Positions 16,863 through 23,991 of a stretch of DNA of 64,000 nucleotides are shown piece after piece. Under the pieces are notes generated by a model. The model ran no database searches. It worked only from the letters and a program-made list of their open reading frames with translations, and was not told the origin of the DNA. The stretch's first letter is position 1, and every line of letters begins with the position of its first letter. Source of the stretch: Peteryoungia desertarenae (lineage in GTDB: Bacteria; Pseudomonadota; Alphaproteobacteria; Rhizobiales; Rhizobiaceae); the NCBI RefSeq assembly GCF_005860795.2, contig NZ_CP058350.1, forward strand, positions 2,076,501 through 2,140,500, given 5' to 3'. The translations under genes and the position numbers were made by a program.

Positions 16863-17241
16863 TCTGCTGGTCGCCCTGCAAAGTGCCGTGTCGAGCGATC
16901 CTGTCCTGACGGGGTTTCTCGGTTCCGACGGACTGACCGACCGCCGCCACCGCGCGACCCGCCTGCCGCGACTGAGCCTGGGCTCTGTCGAAAGTCGAGA
17001 TTATTCAACGGCAAGCGAGGCGTCGCTTGAGTGTTTCCTGACGCTGGAAATCTGGAGCGAGACGGGCCGGAGGGAGGCCGAGCTGCTGGCCGACAGGCTG
17101 CGCGCGCTGGCGCTGGGGCTCGGAGAAAACATCGGCGAAACGCGGCTTGCCAACATGCTGCATCGACGCACGGCAAGCCGTCGCGATATGCGGACGGGCT
17201 TGTTTGTGGCAGAGGTGACGGTGCGGGCGGTGCTGGAGTGA
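16843..17241 (+). CDS. GTA g8, DUF3168 tail completion/terminator protein
   Basis: 132 residues: GAKVNDLLVALQSAVSSDPVL with a C-terminal half LANMLHRRTASRRDMRTGLFVAEVTVRAVLE, the DUF3168 pattern of phage tail-terminator proteins that cap the tail tube at the neck. The start ATG 16843 overlaps the preceding frame. In canonical GTAs the major tail protein g9 follows at once; here about 1.9 kb of inserted sequence intervenes. Confidence 0.87.
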   Translation: MGAKVNDLLVALQSAVSSDPVLTGFLGSDGLTDRRHRATRLPRLSLGSVESRDYSTASEASLECFLTLEIWSETGRREAELLADRLRALALGLGENIGETRLANMLHRRTASRRDMRTGLFVAEVTVRAVLE

Positions 17242-17254
17242 GAAGGTCGGGGCT

Positions 17255-17433
17255 GATACCAAATCTCGACGACGCCGGAAGGGACGAGAAGCCGACCGAA
17301 GGTGGCTTATGGCAGGCCTCCGGCGTTGTTGCGCCGCCTGGTCGATGCGACAGCATCGCCCGGCGCATTGCGCCGAGCCAGCGGCCCGCAAGAGGCCATC
17401 CTATCGGTGCCAATCACCGAGACTTGGTGTTAT
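17255..17433. repeat. Candidate small inverted-repeat element after g8
   Basis: GATACCAAATCTCG (17255-17268) and CGAGACTTGGTGTTAT (17418-17433) form imperfect inverted ends about 180 bases apart, and the interior is hairpin-rich (for example GTCGATGCGACAGCATCG). The layout resembles a miniature element but no target duplication was found. The rest of the 17242-17735 gap holds a CCTGAC-TATG-GTCAGG hairpin (17541-17556) and the terminator at 17588, and no gene. Confidence 0.35.
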
Positions 17434-17587
17434 GCCTGAGTGTCACAGCCAGGGAGCGCAGATGAGGAAACTTCAGTCGGAATAAAGGCCATTGAAAACA
17501 CCAGGAAATAATTGCTTTCGGGGGTGTTCTGGGACGATTGCCTGACTATGGTCAGGACCGGGGAAAACGATCGAAAACACCGCTCGG

Positions 17588-17613
17588 CGAGACGCCTGGC
17601 GGGTCTCGTTTTT
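17588..17613 (+). terminator. Intrinsic terminator upstream of Sel1-repeat gene
   Basis: CGAGAC (17588-17593), nine-base loop GCCTGGCGG, GTCTCG (17603-17608), then TTTTT. It would stop transcription coming from g8. Surrounding bases resemble those around the terminator at 18986 (both contain CGCTCGGCGA and GCCTGGCGGGT). Confidence 0.75.
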
Positions 17614-17735
17614 CCGGCGATCACAATGCCTGCCGGGAGAGATAGACCCAGATTTGGCCGATCATCACGGTTGACCGGAATTATGTGCCCGTTGTCCTCT
17701 TCGGCGCGGACGGAACAGGTTTTGGAGGACACGAC

Positions 17736-18953
17736 GTGCAGAAGGTTCAGATCGGAGTATGTGGGTTTGTGGTGGCGCTTTTGTTGGCCGGCCCCACCCT
17801 TGGCCAGGATGTCAATCAGACGGTCATCAACTGTGATCGCTACGCGGCCAGCAACAACGATCTTGCCACGACCGCCGGGCGTGCCGGCGTCAGATTCAAG
17901 GATCTCGACACGGAAAAGGCGAAGACAGCGTGCGAAGCTGCCTATGCTGCCAATCCTGACATAGCCAGGCTTGCTTTCCAGCTCGCCCGTGTCGAAGTCA
18001 AGCTCGGAAACTACGAGCGTGCCAGGACCTTGCTCGAGGAAGCGCTGGCCAAGGGCTATACGCTTGCCGCCGTTGAACTCGGCCTCTTGTATGATACCGG
18101 GCGCGGCGTGGAAGCGGACCTCAAGAAAGCCCTCGAGCTTTACCAGCTTGCGGCGGATGCCGGCTGGGGTGTGGCCTATTCGAATATTGGCGACCTTTAC
18201 CGCCTCGGCCTGGGCGTCGAAAAGGATGAGGCGAGAGCCCTGGAACTCTACAATCAGGCCATTGCCAAGGGAAACGAAGCAGCGCTTGGTCGAAAGGCCT
18301 TGATGTTGGCAGGAGCGCATCAGGAAGGTGATGATCCCCGTCCCGTGGTTTCCGCTCTGCTGGAGGCGGCCATTCGGGGCGAGGCTGTCGGGAGCGCAGA
18401 GCTCGGTCTGGCCTATCTGAACGGGCGCTTCGGGCTGCCGGTCGATCCAGTCGCGGCCAGCGTGCATTTGAAGCGGGGATTCGACGCCGGGGATAATTTC
18501 GGCGGTCTCTATTTCGCCATCATCGAGATGGCCAGGTGGGACGGCCATTTTGAGCGCGCTGAACAATTGCGCAGAGCGCTGCAGAGTATCGTTGATTCCG
18601 AGGACCACGAGAACCGTGGGCCGGCGCTGGCGCTTCTCGGGCAATTCGGCCTGATCACGGGCTTGAACCGCTCACAGGTGACCGACTTAATCGAGCGTGC
18701 TGCTCAGCTGAGCCCAGATCACCACATTGTGCTGAATAGTCGTGCCAATCTGCTGGTCGCCAATGGTGATCTGGCGGGTGCCGATGCGCTGCTTGAAAAG
18801 GCGGCCTTGGCACAACCAGATTGGGCTCCCTATTACGCTCGCCGCAGCATCATCCAACTGCGGCTTGGCAATGCCGAAAAGTCCAAGGAGCTTGAGACCC
18901 AAGCAAATAACGCCAGAGATGGGCAATATCTGCTGCAATTCATCGGCGGATAA
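17736..18953 (+). CDS. Secreted Sel1/TPR-repeat protein inserted in GTA cluster
   Basis: 405 residues. The GTG start at 17736 has GGAGG seven bases upstream; the N-terminus QKVQIGVCGFVVALLLAGPTLGQ is a cleavable signal peptide. The body is a chain of Sel1-like helical repeats (ALAKGYTLAAVELGLLYDTG, LAADAGWGVAYSNIGDLYRLG, AIAKGNEAALGRKALMLAG), then TPR-like repeats to the C-terminus. Such proteins act as periplasmic or surface adaptors, or in signalling. It is not part of the RcGTA set and is bracketed by two terminators, so it behaves like a phage moron. Function unknown; an entry-exclusion, envelope-stress or particle-associated role cannot be distinguished. Confidence 0.78.
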   Translation: MQKVQIGVCGFVVALLLAGPTLGQDVNQTVINCDRYAASNNDLATTAGRAGVRFKDLDTEKAKTACEAAYAANPDIARLAFQLARVEVKLGNYERARTLLEEALAKGYTLAAVELGLLYDTGRGVEADLKKALELYQLAADAGWGVAYSNIGDLYRLGLGVEKDEARALELYNQAIAKGNEAALGRKALMLAGAHQEGDDPRPVVSALLEAAIRGEAVGSAELGLAYLNGRFGLPVDPVAASVHLKRGFDAGDNFGGLYFAIIEMARWDGHFERAEQLRRALQSIVDSEDHENRGPALALLGQFGLITGLNRSQVTDLIERAAQLSPDHHIVLNSRANLLVANGDLAGADALLEKAALAQPDWAPYYARRSIIQLRLGNAEKSKELETQANNARDGQYLLQFIGG

Positions 18954-18985
18954 CGACGAACGCCAAACCATACGACCGTTTTCAG

Positions 18986-19016
18986 AACCCGCTCGGCGAA
19001 AGCCTGGCGGGTTTGT
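18986..19016 (+). terminator. Intrinsic terminator downstream of Sel1-repeat gene
   Basis: AACCCGC (18986-18992) pairs with GCGGGTT (19007-19013), with an inner GGC-GAAA-GCC tetraloop stem, then TTTGTC. The T tract is short, so termination may be partial. Confidence 0.6.
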
Positions 19017-19138
19017 CATTTCCGGCATCCCGTCAATCGGACGCAGAGAACGGGCAAATGGGCATAAGGCGGTCGTGGAGACCGACCGTCCTCCGGCGAA
19101 ATTGTACAATCCAAACACAACCGACAAGGAGAGATGCC

Positions 19139-19546
19139 ATGGGCGCGCAGAGGGGCAAGGACCTGCTGTTGAAAATGGCCGGGACTGCGGGTTTCGAGAC
19201 GGTGGCAGGCTTACGTTCGCGCAGGCTCACCTTCAATGCCCAGACGGTGGATGTGACCGATGGGGAAAGTGCCGGGCGCTGGCGGGAACTTTTGGGTGGA
19301 GCCGGGGTGCGGCGGGCCAGCGTAACCGGTGCCGGGTTGTTCAAGGACCAGGCCTCCGATGCGCAGGTCAGATCCGCCTTCTTTGCCGGTGAGATTGCCG
19401 ACTGGCAGGTGGTCATTCCGGATTTCGGCACGGTGACGGCACCTTTCCAGATCACGGCGCTGGATTATGGCGGCAATCACGACGGCGAAGTGACCTTCGA
19501 GATCGCGCTGGAATCGGCAGGGGCCGTTTCCTTTGCCGCCCTATGA
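19139..19546 (+). CDS. GTA g9, major tail protein
   Basis: 135 residues of the TP901-1/phage major tail tube family: GAQRGKDLLLKMAG opening, LRSRRLTFNAQTVDVTDGES, and a C-terminal FQITALDYGGNHDGEVTFEIALESAG, the usual beta-sandwich ending. Hexamers of this protein stack to form the tail tube. AAGGAGAG precedes ATG 19139 at ideal spacing. It ends ten bases before the ATG assigned to g10. Confidence 0.9.
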   Translation: MGAQRGKDLLLKMAGTAGFETVAGLRSRRLTFNAQTVDVTDGESAGRWRELLGGAGVRRASVTGAGLFKDQASDAQVRSAFFAGEIADWQVVIPDFGTVTAPFQITALDYGGNHDGEVTFEIALESAGAVSFAAL

Positions 19547-19556
19547 GGAGGACGTG

Positions 19557-20117
19557 ATGCGACATCCAGATACAGTGCGACGGGCCAACCGCCGGCGCGG
19601 CGAAGTGGAGGCGGTGATCGACGGCGAGCGGCGGATATTGTGCCTGACGCTTGGAGCGCTGGCGGAACTGGAGACCGCCTTCGGCGTCGAGGATCTGGCG
19701 GCGCTCGGTGCCCGTTTTCAGAGGGGGCGCCTGACGTCGAACGACCTGATCCGCATTCTGGCGGTGGGCTTGCGCGGCGGGGGAAACCGGTTTTCCGACG
19801 AGGACGTGGCCGGTATGGCCGTCGAGGGCGGGGTGACGGGCGCGGCGCGGATTGTCGGCGAACTGCTGGCTGCGACCTTTGCCGATGGCGAGGCGAAGGA
19901 AGACAGGCCGATCGCATTTGAAACAAGGCCCCTCCCCAACCCCTCCCCACAAGGGGGAGGGGCTCTGGCAGCGGATGCTGACAGCGATGCTGGCGTGAGC
20001 GGTATCCAGGGGTCCTCTCCCCCCTCGTGGGGGAGATGGCCGGCAGGCCAGAGGGCGTCTTGTCCCATGACCGATGTCGAACTGGGAGAAGGGCAGGCTG
20101 GACCCGATTTCCCTTGA
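19557..20117 (+). CDS. GTA g10 (gene transfer agent family protein) with repeat-derived C-terminal tail
   Basis: The first ~120 residues match the GTA g10 tail-assembly chaperone-like family: RRGEVEAVIDGERRILCLTL, LAELETAFGVEDLAALG, LRGGGNRFSDEDVAGMAVEGG and RIVGELLAATFADGEA. A repeat block (19922-20060) is inserted in frame and supplies about 46 residues (ETRPLPNPSPQGGGALAA onward), so the product is 186 residues rather than the usual ~120. GGAGGA lies upstream of ATG 19557. The stop overlaps a TTG start for g10.1 (TTGA). The extra tail is probably disordered; function may still be retained since the conserved core is intact. Confidence 0.85.
   Translation: MRHPDTVRRANRRRGEVEAVIDGERRILCLTLGALAELETAFGVEDLAALGARFQRGRLTSNDLIRILAVGLRGGGNRFSDEDVAGMAVEGGVTGAARIVGELLAATFADGEAKEDRPIAFETRPLPNPSPQGGGALAADADSDAGVSGIQGSSPPSWGRWPAGQRASCPMTDVELGEGQAGPDFP
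19922..20060. repeat. Dispersed repeat block 8 inside g10
   Basis: CCCCTCCCC...GGGGGAGGGG hairpin followed by CCCCCCTCGTGGGGGAGATG and GCCGGCAGGCCAGAGGG, the reverse orientation of the CCCTCTGGCCTGCCGGCC element of block 3. Unlike the other copies it lies within an open reading frame. Confidence 0.85.
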
Positions 20118-20344
20118 AAGCCGCAGGCGAACCCGAGCCCGAGACATCTGCTGCACCCTTTCCCTGGGATGCTGTGATGGCCATCGGGCTTGGTCGCCTG
20201 CGGCTGGCTACGCGGGATTTCTGGGCGCTGAGCCCACGGGAATTTGCAGCGCTTGCCGGCTTTCTGGAGAAGCGCGGCGGGGCAATGGCGCGGGCGGATC
20301 TGGCAAAGCTGATGCGGCGCTTTCCGGATGAACCGCCTGCATGA
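20114..20344 (+). CDS. GTA g10.1, phage tail assembly chaperone (rcc01693-like)
   Basis: 76 residues: PFPWDAVMAIGLGRLRLATRDFWALSPREFAALAGFL is the signature of the short GTA/phage tail assembly chaperone that follows g10 and normally precedes the tape measure. The start is uncertain because a repeat has been inserted just upstream; TTG 20114, overlapping the g10 stop, gives a family-like N-terminus (KAAGEPEPE) but lacks a good ribosome site, so translation may depend on coupling to g10. Confidence 0.78.
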   Translation: MKAAGEPEPETSAAPFPWDAVMAIGLGRLRLATRDFWALSPREFAALAGFLEKRGGAMARADLAKLMRRFPDEPPA

Positions 20345-20359
20345 GGACGAGGAGCGGAG

Positions 20360-20947
20360 ATGGACACGGATATGCACGGGGATGAGCTTGATTTTGCCGT
20401 GACGCTGGATGGCACGGCGGCAGCCGGAGTGCTGGCCGATCTGGAGGCACGCTCCGAACGCTTTGGCCGGGCGCTGACCGGTGCTCTGACAGGCGCGGTG
20501 CGTGGCGGAAAATCGCTGGAGGAGACGCTCAGGGCCGTCGGTTTGCGTCTGACCGATATGGCGCTGACGGCGGGGCTGAAGCCGCTGGAAGGTCTGCTGG
20601 GACAGGCGGCATCCGGCTTGGTCGGATCGCTGTCCGGAAGTCTGTCCGGAAGTCTGGCCGGATCATTGGGAACAGTGACACCCTTTGCCAAGGGCGGGGT
20701 TATAACGGCGCCGACCTATTTTCCAATGGTGGGGGGAGCGGGGCTGATGGGCGAGGCAGGGACCGAGGCCATCCTGCCCCTGAAGCGTGGTAGCGACGGG
20801 ACGCTGGGTGTTGCAGCCGGCGGTGAGGGACAGCCGACCATCCATTTTCATGTGACGGCGACGGATGCGGCAAGCTTTGCCCGCAGCGAAGGCCAGATCA
20901 CCGCCATGCTGGCGCGCTCCGTCGGGCGTGGGCGACGCGGGCTTTGA
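20360..20947 (+). CDS. GTA g11, tail tape measure protein (short)
   Basis: 195 residues. N-terminal alpha-helical part (VTLDGTAAAGVLADLEARSERFGRAL), a flexible Gly/Ser/Leu repeat (GSLSGSLSGSLAGS) and the conserved GTA/lambda-type C-terminal motif FAKGGVITAPTYFPM... GLMGEAGTEAILPL. Tape measures set tail length and pass through the tail at DNA delivery; RcGTA's tail is short and so is this protein. AGGAGCGGAG precedes ATG 20360. The six-residue repeat at about 20630-20670 could be a length-variable stretch. Confidence 0.9.
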   Translation: MDTDMHGDELDFAVTLDGTAAAGVLADLEARSERFGRALTGALTGAVRGGKSLEETLRAVGLRLTDMALTAGLKPLEGLLGQAASGLVGSLSGSLSGSLAGSLGTVTPFAKGGVITAPTYFPMVGGAGLMGEAGTEAILPLKRGSDGTLGVAAGGEGQPTIHFHVTATDAASFARSEGQITAMLARSVGRGRRGL

Positions 20948-20980
20948 GCGCTCAGACGCGATCCGGAAAAGGAAACGATC

Positions 20981-21616
20981 ATGGCTTTTCACGAGCAGCG
21001 CTTTCCGTTGCGGCTGTCGCTGACGGCAAGCGGCGGGCCGGTGCGCCAGACCGATATTGTCAATCTGAGCAATGGCCGCGAGGCGCGCAACCGGCGCTGG
21101 TGCGACAGCCGCCGCCGCTATGATGCCGGTTCGGGCCTGCGCTCGGTGGAGGATCTCTATGCGGTGCTGGCCTTTTTCGAGGCGCGTAGCGGGCAGCTGC
21201 ACGGCTTTCGCTTTCGCGATCCGCTCGATTTTGCCTCGGCACCACCGGGGCAGGCGACAAGTGCGCTCGACCAGCGGATCGGCATCGGCGATGGGGTGAC
21301 CCGGGTCTTTCCGCTGACGAAAACCTATGGCGATGCGGCGGCAAGCCATGCCAGGCGGATCGAAAAGCCGGTGGAGGGCACGGTTCGGGTTTCGGTCGAT
21401 GGAAGCGTGGTCGACGAGGCGGTGGCCCAATGCGATCCCGTGGCCGGGCTTGTCACCTTTGCTGAAGGGGCCGCGCCGCCGATGGGGGCGGTGATCCGGG
21501 CCGGGTTCGAATTCGACGTGCCGGTGCGTTTCGATACCGACCGGATCGAGGTCAATCTGGAAGCCTTTCGCGCCGGGCGCATTCCGGCCATTCCGCTGAT
21601 CGAGGTGAAGCCATGA
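20981..21616 (+). CDS. GTA g12, DUF2460 distal tail protein
   Basis: 211 residues: FHEQRFPLRLSLTASGGPV, TDIVNLSNGREARNRRW, LYAVLAFFEARSGQLHGFRFRDPLD and a C-terminal RIEVNLEAFRAGRIPAIPLIEV are diagnostic of DUF2460, the distal tail/baseplate ring protein in GTAs. GGAAAC lies upstream of the ATG. The stop overlaps the g13 start as ATGA. Confidence 0.92.
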   Translation: MAFHEQRFPLRLSLTASGGPVRQTDIVNLSNGREARNRRWCDSRRRYDAGSGLRSVEDLYAVLAFFEARSGQLHGFRFRDPLDFASAPPGQATSALDQRIGIGDGVTRVFPLTKTYGDAAASHARRIEKPVEGTVRVSVDGSVVDEAVAQCDPVAGLVTFAEGAAPPMGAVIRAGFEFDVPVRFDTDRIEVNLEAFRAGRIPAIPLIEVKP

Positions 21617-22506
21617 GAGCAATTCCCGATGAGCTCGCGACGCATCTGCAGACGGGCGAGACGACGCTCTGCCGCGCCTGGAGGCTGACACGGCGCGATG
21701 GCGTCGTGCTGGGCTTTACCGAGCATGACGAGAAGCTCTCCTTTGCCGGCATCCGCTTTGAGGCGGGAAGCGGCTTTGAAGGAAGCGAAGCGGATGGCGC
21801 GAGTGGCCTAGCTGCACCCGCTGCCGAGATCGCCGGCGGCTTTTCCAGTGTCGCGATCCGCGAGGCGGATCTTGCAGTAGGGCTTTATGACGGGGCTCGG
21901 GTGGAAACCTTCATCGTCAACTGGCAGGCGCCGGAGAACCAGCATCTGCGGCTTTCGGTAAGCGAGATCGGCGAGGTGTCGCGGGCGGGCGGCGCGTTTG
22001 GCGCGGAATTGCGAAGCCTTGCCCATCGCCTGTCGCAGGAGACGGGCCGCATTTATAACCGCCGCTGCGATGCCGATCTGGGCGATGATCGCTGCCGGCT
22101 GTCCATGGCGGTTGCGGATCGTCGGGTGAGCGGCGAGGTGCTTTCCGTCGAGACGCCCGATCAGCTTGTCATCGGCGGGCTGCCTGTTCTGGTCGATGGC
22201 CATTTTCGGCTGGGCCATCTGCGCTTTGATGCGGGGGCGCTGTCGGGCCAGCGCGTGACGATAGAGGAAAGTCTGGCGCGCGGCGGCGACACGCTGATCC
22301 GGCTCTGGCTGCCGCTCGACCATGCGCCGGATATCGGCACGGCAGTGACGCTGTCGGTCGGCTGCGACAAGCGCTTTTCCACCTGCCGCGACCGCTTTGC
22401 CAATGCGCTCAACTTCCAGGGCTTTCCCCATATGCCGGGCAGCGACTTCGCCTATTCCTATGTGGGCGGAGATACGACCCATGACGGGCGGGTGGTGGTG
22501 GGGTGA
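21613..22506 (+). CDS. GTA g13, DUF2163 baseplate hub protein
   Basis: 297 residues with DUF2163/phage BR0599 pattern: LATHLQTGETTLCRAWRLTRRDG, FTEHDEKLSFAGIRFEAGSGF, TGRIYNRRCDADLGDDRC and a cysteine-rich C-terminus CDKRFSTCRDRFANALNFQGFPHMPG. In RcGTA the g13 hub binds an iron-sulfur cluster through such cysteines; the equivalent cysteines are present here. It overlaps g12 by four bases and is followed by repeat block 9 and a toxin-antitoxin remnant rather than directly by g14. Confidence 0.92.
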   Translation: MRAIPDELATHLQTGETTLCRAWRLTRRDGVVLGFTEHDEKLSFAGIRFEAGSGFEGSEADGASGLAAPAAEIAGGFSSVAIREADLAVGLYDGARVETFIVNWQAPENQHLRLSVSEIGEVSRAGGAFGAELRSLAHRLSQETGRIYNRRCDADLGDDRCRLSMAVADRRVSGEVLSVETPDQLVIGGLPVLVDGHFRLGHLRFDAGALSGQRVTIEESLARGGDTLIRLWLPLDHAPDIGTAVTLSVGCDKRFSTCRDRFANALNFQGFPHMPGSDFAYSYVGGDTTHDGRVVVG

Positions 22507-22532
22507 AGGAGCTGGGGAGCTTTGAGAGGTTC

Positions 22533-22850
22533 GCGTCGGCGGCACCCCCCTCTGCCCTGCCGGGCATCTCCCCCACAGGGGGGAGAGCGCATATGGGACA
22601 CCGGTGGCGGTTCCGGGCTCCATCTTCTCCCCTTGGGGAGAAGTGCCGAGCAGACGCGAGGTGATGAGGGGGCCGTCCGGCACAGCTTGAGCGCTTCGCC
22701 CCCCTCATCCGGCCCTGCGGGCCACCTTCTCCCCGCTGGGGAAAAGAGGGAGCCCGCTTCGTGCGCCGCTCAAAATCCATGTGCAATTGCCCTGCCCACA
22801 AGGGGGAAGATCGGGCTGCCGACTGCCCAAATCGCTGAGCCACATGGCTG
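22533..22850. repeat. Dispersed repeat block 9 between g13 and the antitoxin gene
   Basis: CCCCCCTCTGCCCTGCCGGG with CCCCCAC/GGGGGG arms, CTTCTCCCC/GGGGAGAAG, a GATGAGGGGGCCGTCCGG segment, and CCCCCTCATCCGGCCCTGCG with CTTCTCCCCGCTGGGGAA. The 22507-22962 gap otherwise holds only the operator-like palindrome at 22910. Confidence 0.85.
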
Positions 22851-22909
22851 GCTGGCTGGCTGACATGAAGCCCTACAGTCAAGATCAAGCGGCAATTCCG
22901 GCCTCCACT

Positions 22910-22947
22910 TGATAATCTGCGCAAACTACGTATTTTGTGCATTATCA
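22910..22947. promoter_or_regulatory. Operator-like inverted repeat upstream of antitoxin
   Basis: TGATAATCTGCGCAAA and TTTTGTGCATTATCA are imperfect inverted arms around TACGTA, ending 15 bases before the antitoxin start. Phd/YefM antitoxins usually repress their own promoter at such sites. Confidence 0.45.
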
Positions 22948-22962
22948 GAGAGGGTCGCTAAG

Positions 22963-23217
22963 ATGTCGCAGGCGCATAGAGTTTCCGCCAGTACCTTCGC
23001 GAGGCAGTTCGGCAGAATACGTGAAGAGGTCTATCGCCACGGCATGATTGAGGTCACGTCGCATGACCGCGTTGTAGGTGCCTATATCAGCCCACAGGAA
23101 CTGGAGCATTTCAACAGGCTGAAGCGCGAGGAAGTTCGGGTTCTCGATGCAAGCGAGATTGACGATGAACTGCTGGCCGAGATCGAGAACGCCGAATATG
23201 GCGTGATCTCCAGGTGA
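22963..23217 (+). CDS. Orphan type II antitoxin, Phd/YefM-like
   Basis: 84 residues: HRVSASTFARQFGRIREEVYRHGMIEVTSHDRVVGAYISP, the Phd/YefM DNA-binding fold, then an acidic C-terminal tail (LDASEIDDELLAEIE) of the kind that binds a toxin. ATG 22963 follows GAGAGGGTCGC. Its partner toxin begins on a GTG overlapping this stop but is truncated after 17 codons, leaving an antitoxin without toxin. It sits in the GTA cluster between g13 and g14. Confidence 0.8.
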   Translation: MSQAHRVSASTFARQFGRIREEVYRHGMIEVTSHDRVVGAYISPQELEHFNRLKREEVRVLDASEIDDELLAEIENAEYGVISR

Positions 23218-23267
23218 AACTACCGGAGCCGGTTCCGGGCCTCGTGATCCGTTTTGGCTATACCTAG
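23214..23267 (+). pseudogene. Truncated toxin stub (PemK/MazF-like N-terminus)
   Basis: GTG 23214 overlaps the antitoxin stop (GTGA) and opens a frame reading VKLPEPVPGLVIRFGYT before TAG 23265-23267. The segment LPEPVPGLVIR matches, as I recall, the start of a PemK/MazF-like toxin family paired with Phd-like antitoxins, in which a Tyr-Leu-Trp segment normally follows. Downstream sequence does not continue the protein in any frame I could see, so the body is deleted rather than merely frameshifted. Confidence 0.6.
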
Positions 23268-23331
23268 CAAGCTGCATAGCTACGCGAGAGATGGTGCCAC
23301 CGGAGCGCACAGTGACGCCCGAGTGAGAGAG

Positions 23332-23367
23332 TACCCATTCCGGGTACAATCATACCCAAAATGGGTA
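23332..23367. promoter_or_regulatory. Paired 15-bp palindromes (TACCC-N5-GGGTA x2)
   Basis: TACCCATTCCGGGTA (23332-23346) and TACCCAAAATGGGTA (23353-23367) are both perfect in the arms. Their centres are 21 bp apart, two helical turns, as expected for a cooperatively bound dimeric repressor. No regulator gene lies adjacent; the next gene is GTA g14, 143 bases downstream. Confidence 0.6.
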
Positions 23368-23509
23368 AATATTGCCCCGAAACCTAAATCCCCGTCTGCC
23401 AGATCAATCCGGCTGAGAGAGCCTCGCCCAGATTGCCGCGAAACGCGGACTGTGCGGCCTGCCCGTTCCCCACCTACCCAACCACGCATCTCACACGAAG
23501 GAGATCCTC

Positions 23510-23989
23510 ATGCCAATGCAGGGAGAGGCCGTGCTCAAGGCTGCGCGGGGATGGATCGGCACGCCCTATCGGCATCAGGGGTCGGTGAAGGGGGTGGGCT
23601 GCGATTGTCTGGGGCTGGTGCGCGGGATCTGGCGGGAGCTTTATGGCGCCGAGCCGGAAGTGGTGCCGGCCTATGCGGCGGATTGGGGGGAGCGGTCGGG
23701 GGAGGAGCGCTTGCTGGAGGCGGCGCGGCGGCATTTTGTGCCGGTGGTGGACTCTGGAGGGGCAGGGGCTGACCGAACTCTCCATCATCATGCCGGACTT
23801 TCCACAGCGCAGCCGGGGGATCTTCTGCTGTTTCGCTTTCATCCGAAGCGGGCGGCCAAGCATGCCGGCATCTATGTCGATCCAGACCATTTCATTCATG
23901 CCTATGAACAGGCTGCGGTGGTGATCTCGCCGCTGGTGCCGTCCTGGCGACGCCGGGTGGCGGCGGTCTTTCGGTTTCCGGAGAACTGA
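23510..23989 (+). CDS. GTA g14, NlpC/P60 cell-wall peptidase
   Basis: 159 residues. Cysteine peptidase that opens recipient peptidoglycan during DNA delivery: the catalytic Cys is in VGCDCLGLVRGIW and the His in AKHAGIYVDPDHFIHAYE. A stretch of about 20 residues (DSGGAGADRTLHHHAGLS) between HFVPVV and QPGDLLLF looks like an in-frame insertion relative to my expectation of the family. GAAGGAGAT precedes the ATG, the strongest ribosome site in this part of the cluster. It ends two bases before g15. Confidence 0.88.
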   Translation: MPMQGEAVLKAARGWIGTPYRHQGSVKGVGCDCLGLVRGIWRELYGAEPEVVPAYAADWGERSGEERLLEAARRHFVPVVDSGGAGADRTLHHHAGLSTAQPGDLLLFRFHPKRAAKHAGIYVDPDHFIHAYEQAAVVISPLVPSWRRRVAAVFRFPEN

Positions 23990-23991
23990 CC

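Noticed and set aside
23214..23267. Assigning the toxin stub as a functional peptide
   Set aside because: 17 codons with the family's conserved N-terminus and then a stop; more simply a truncated toxin.
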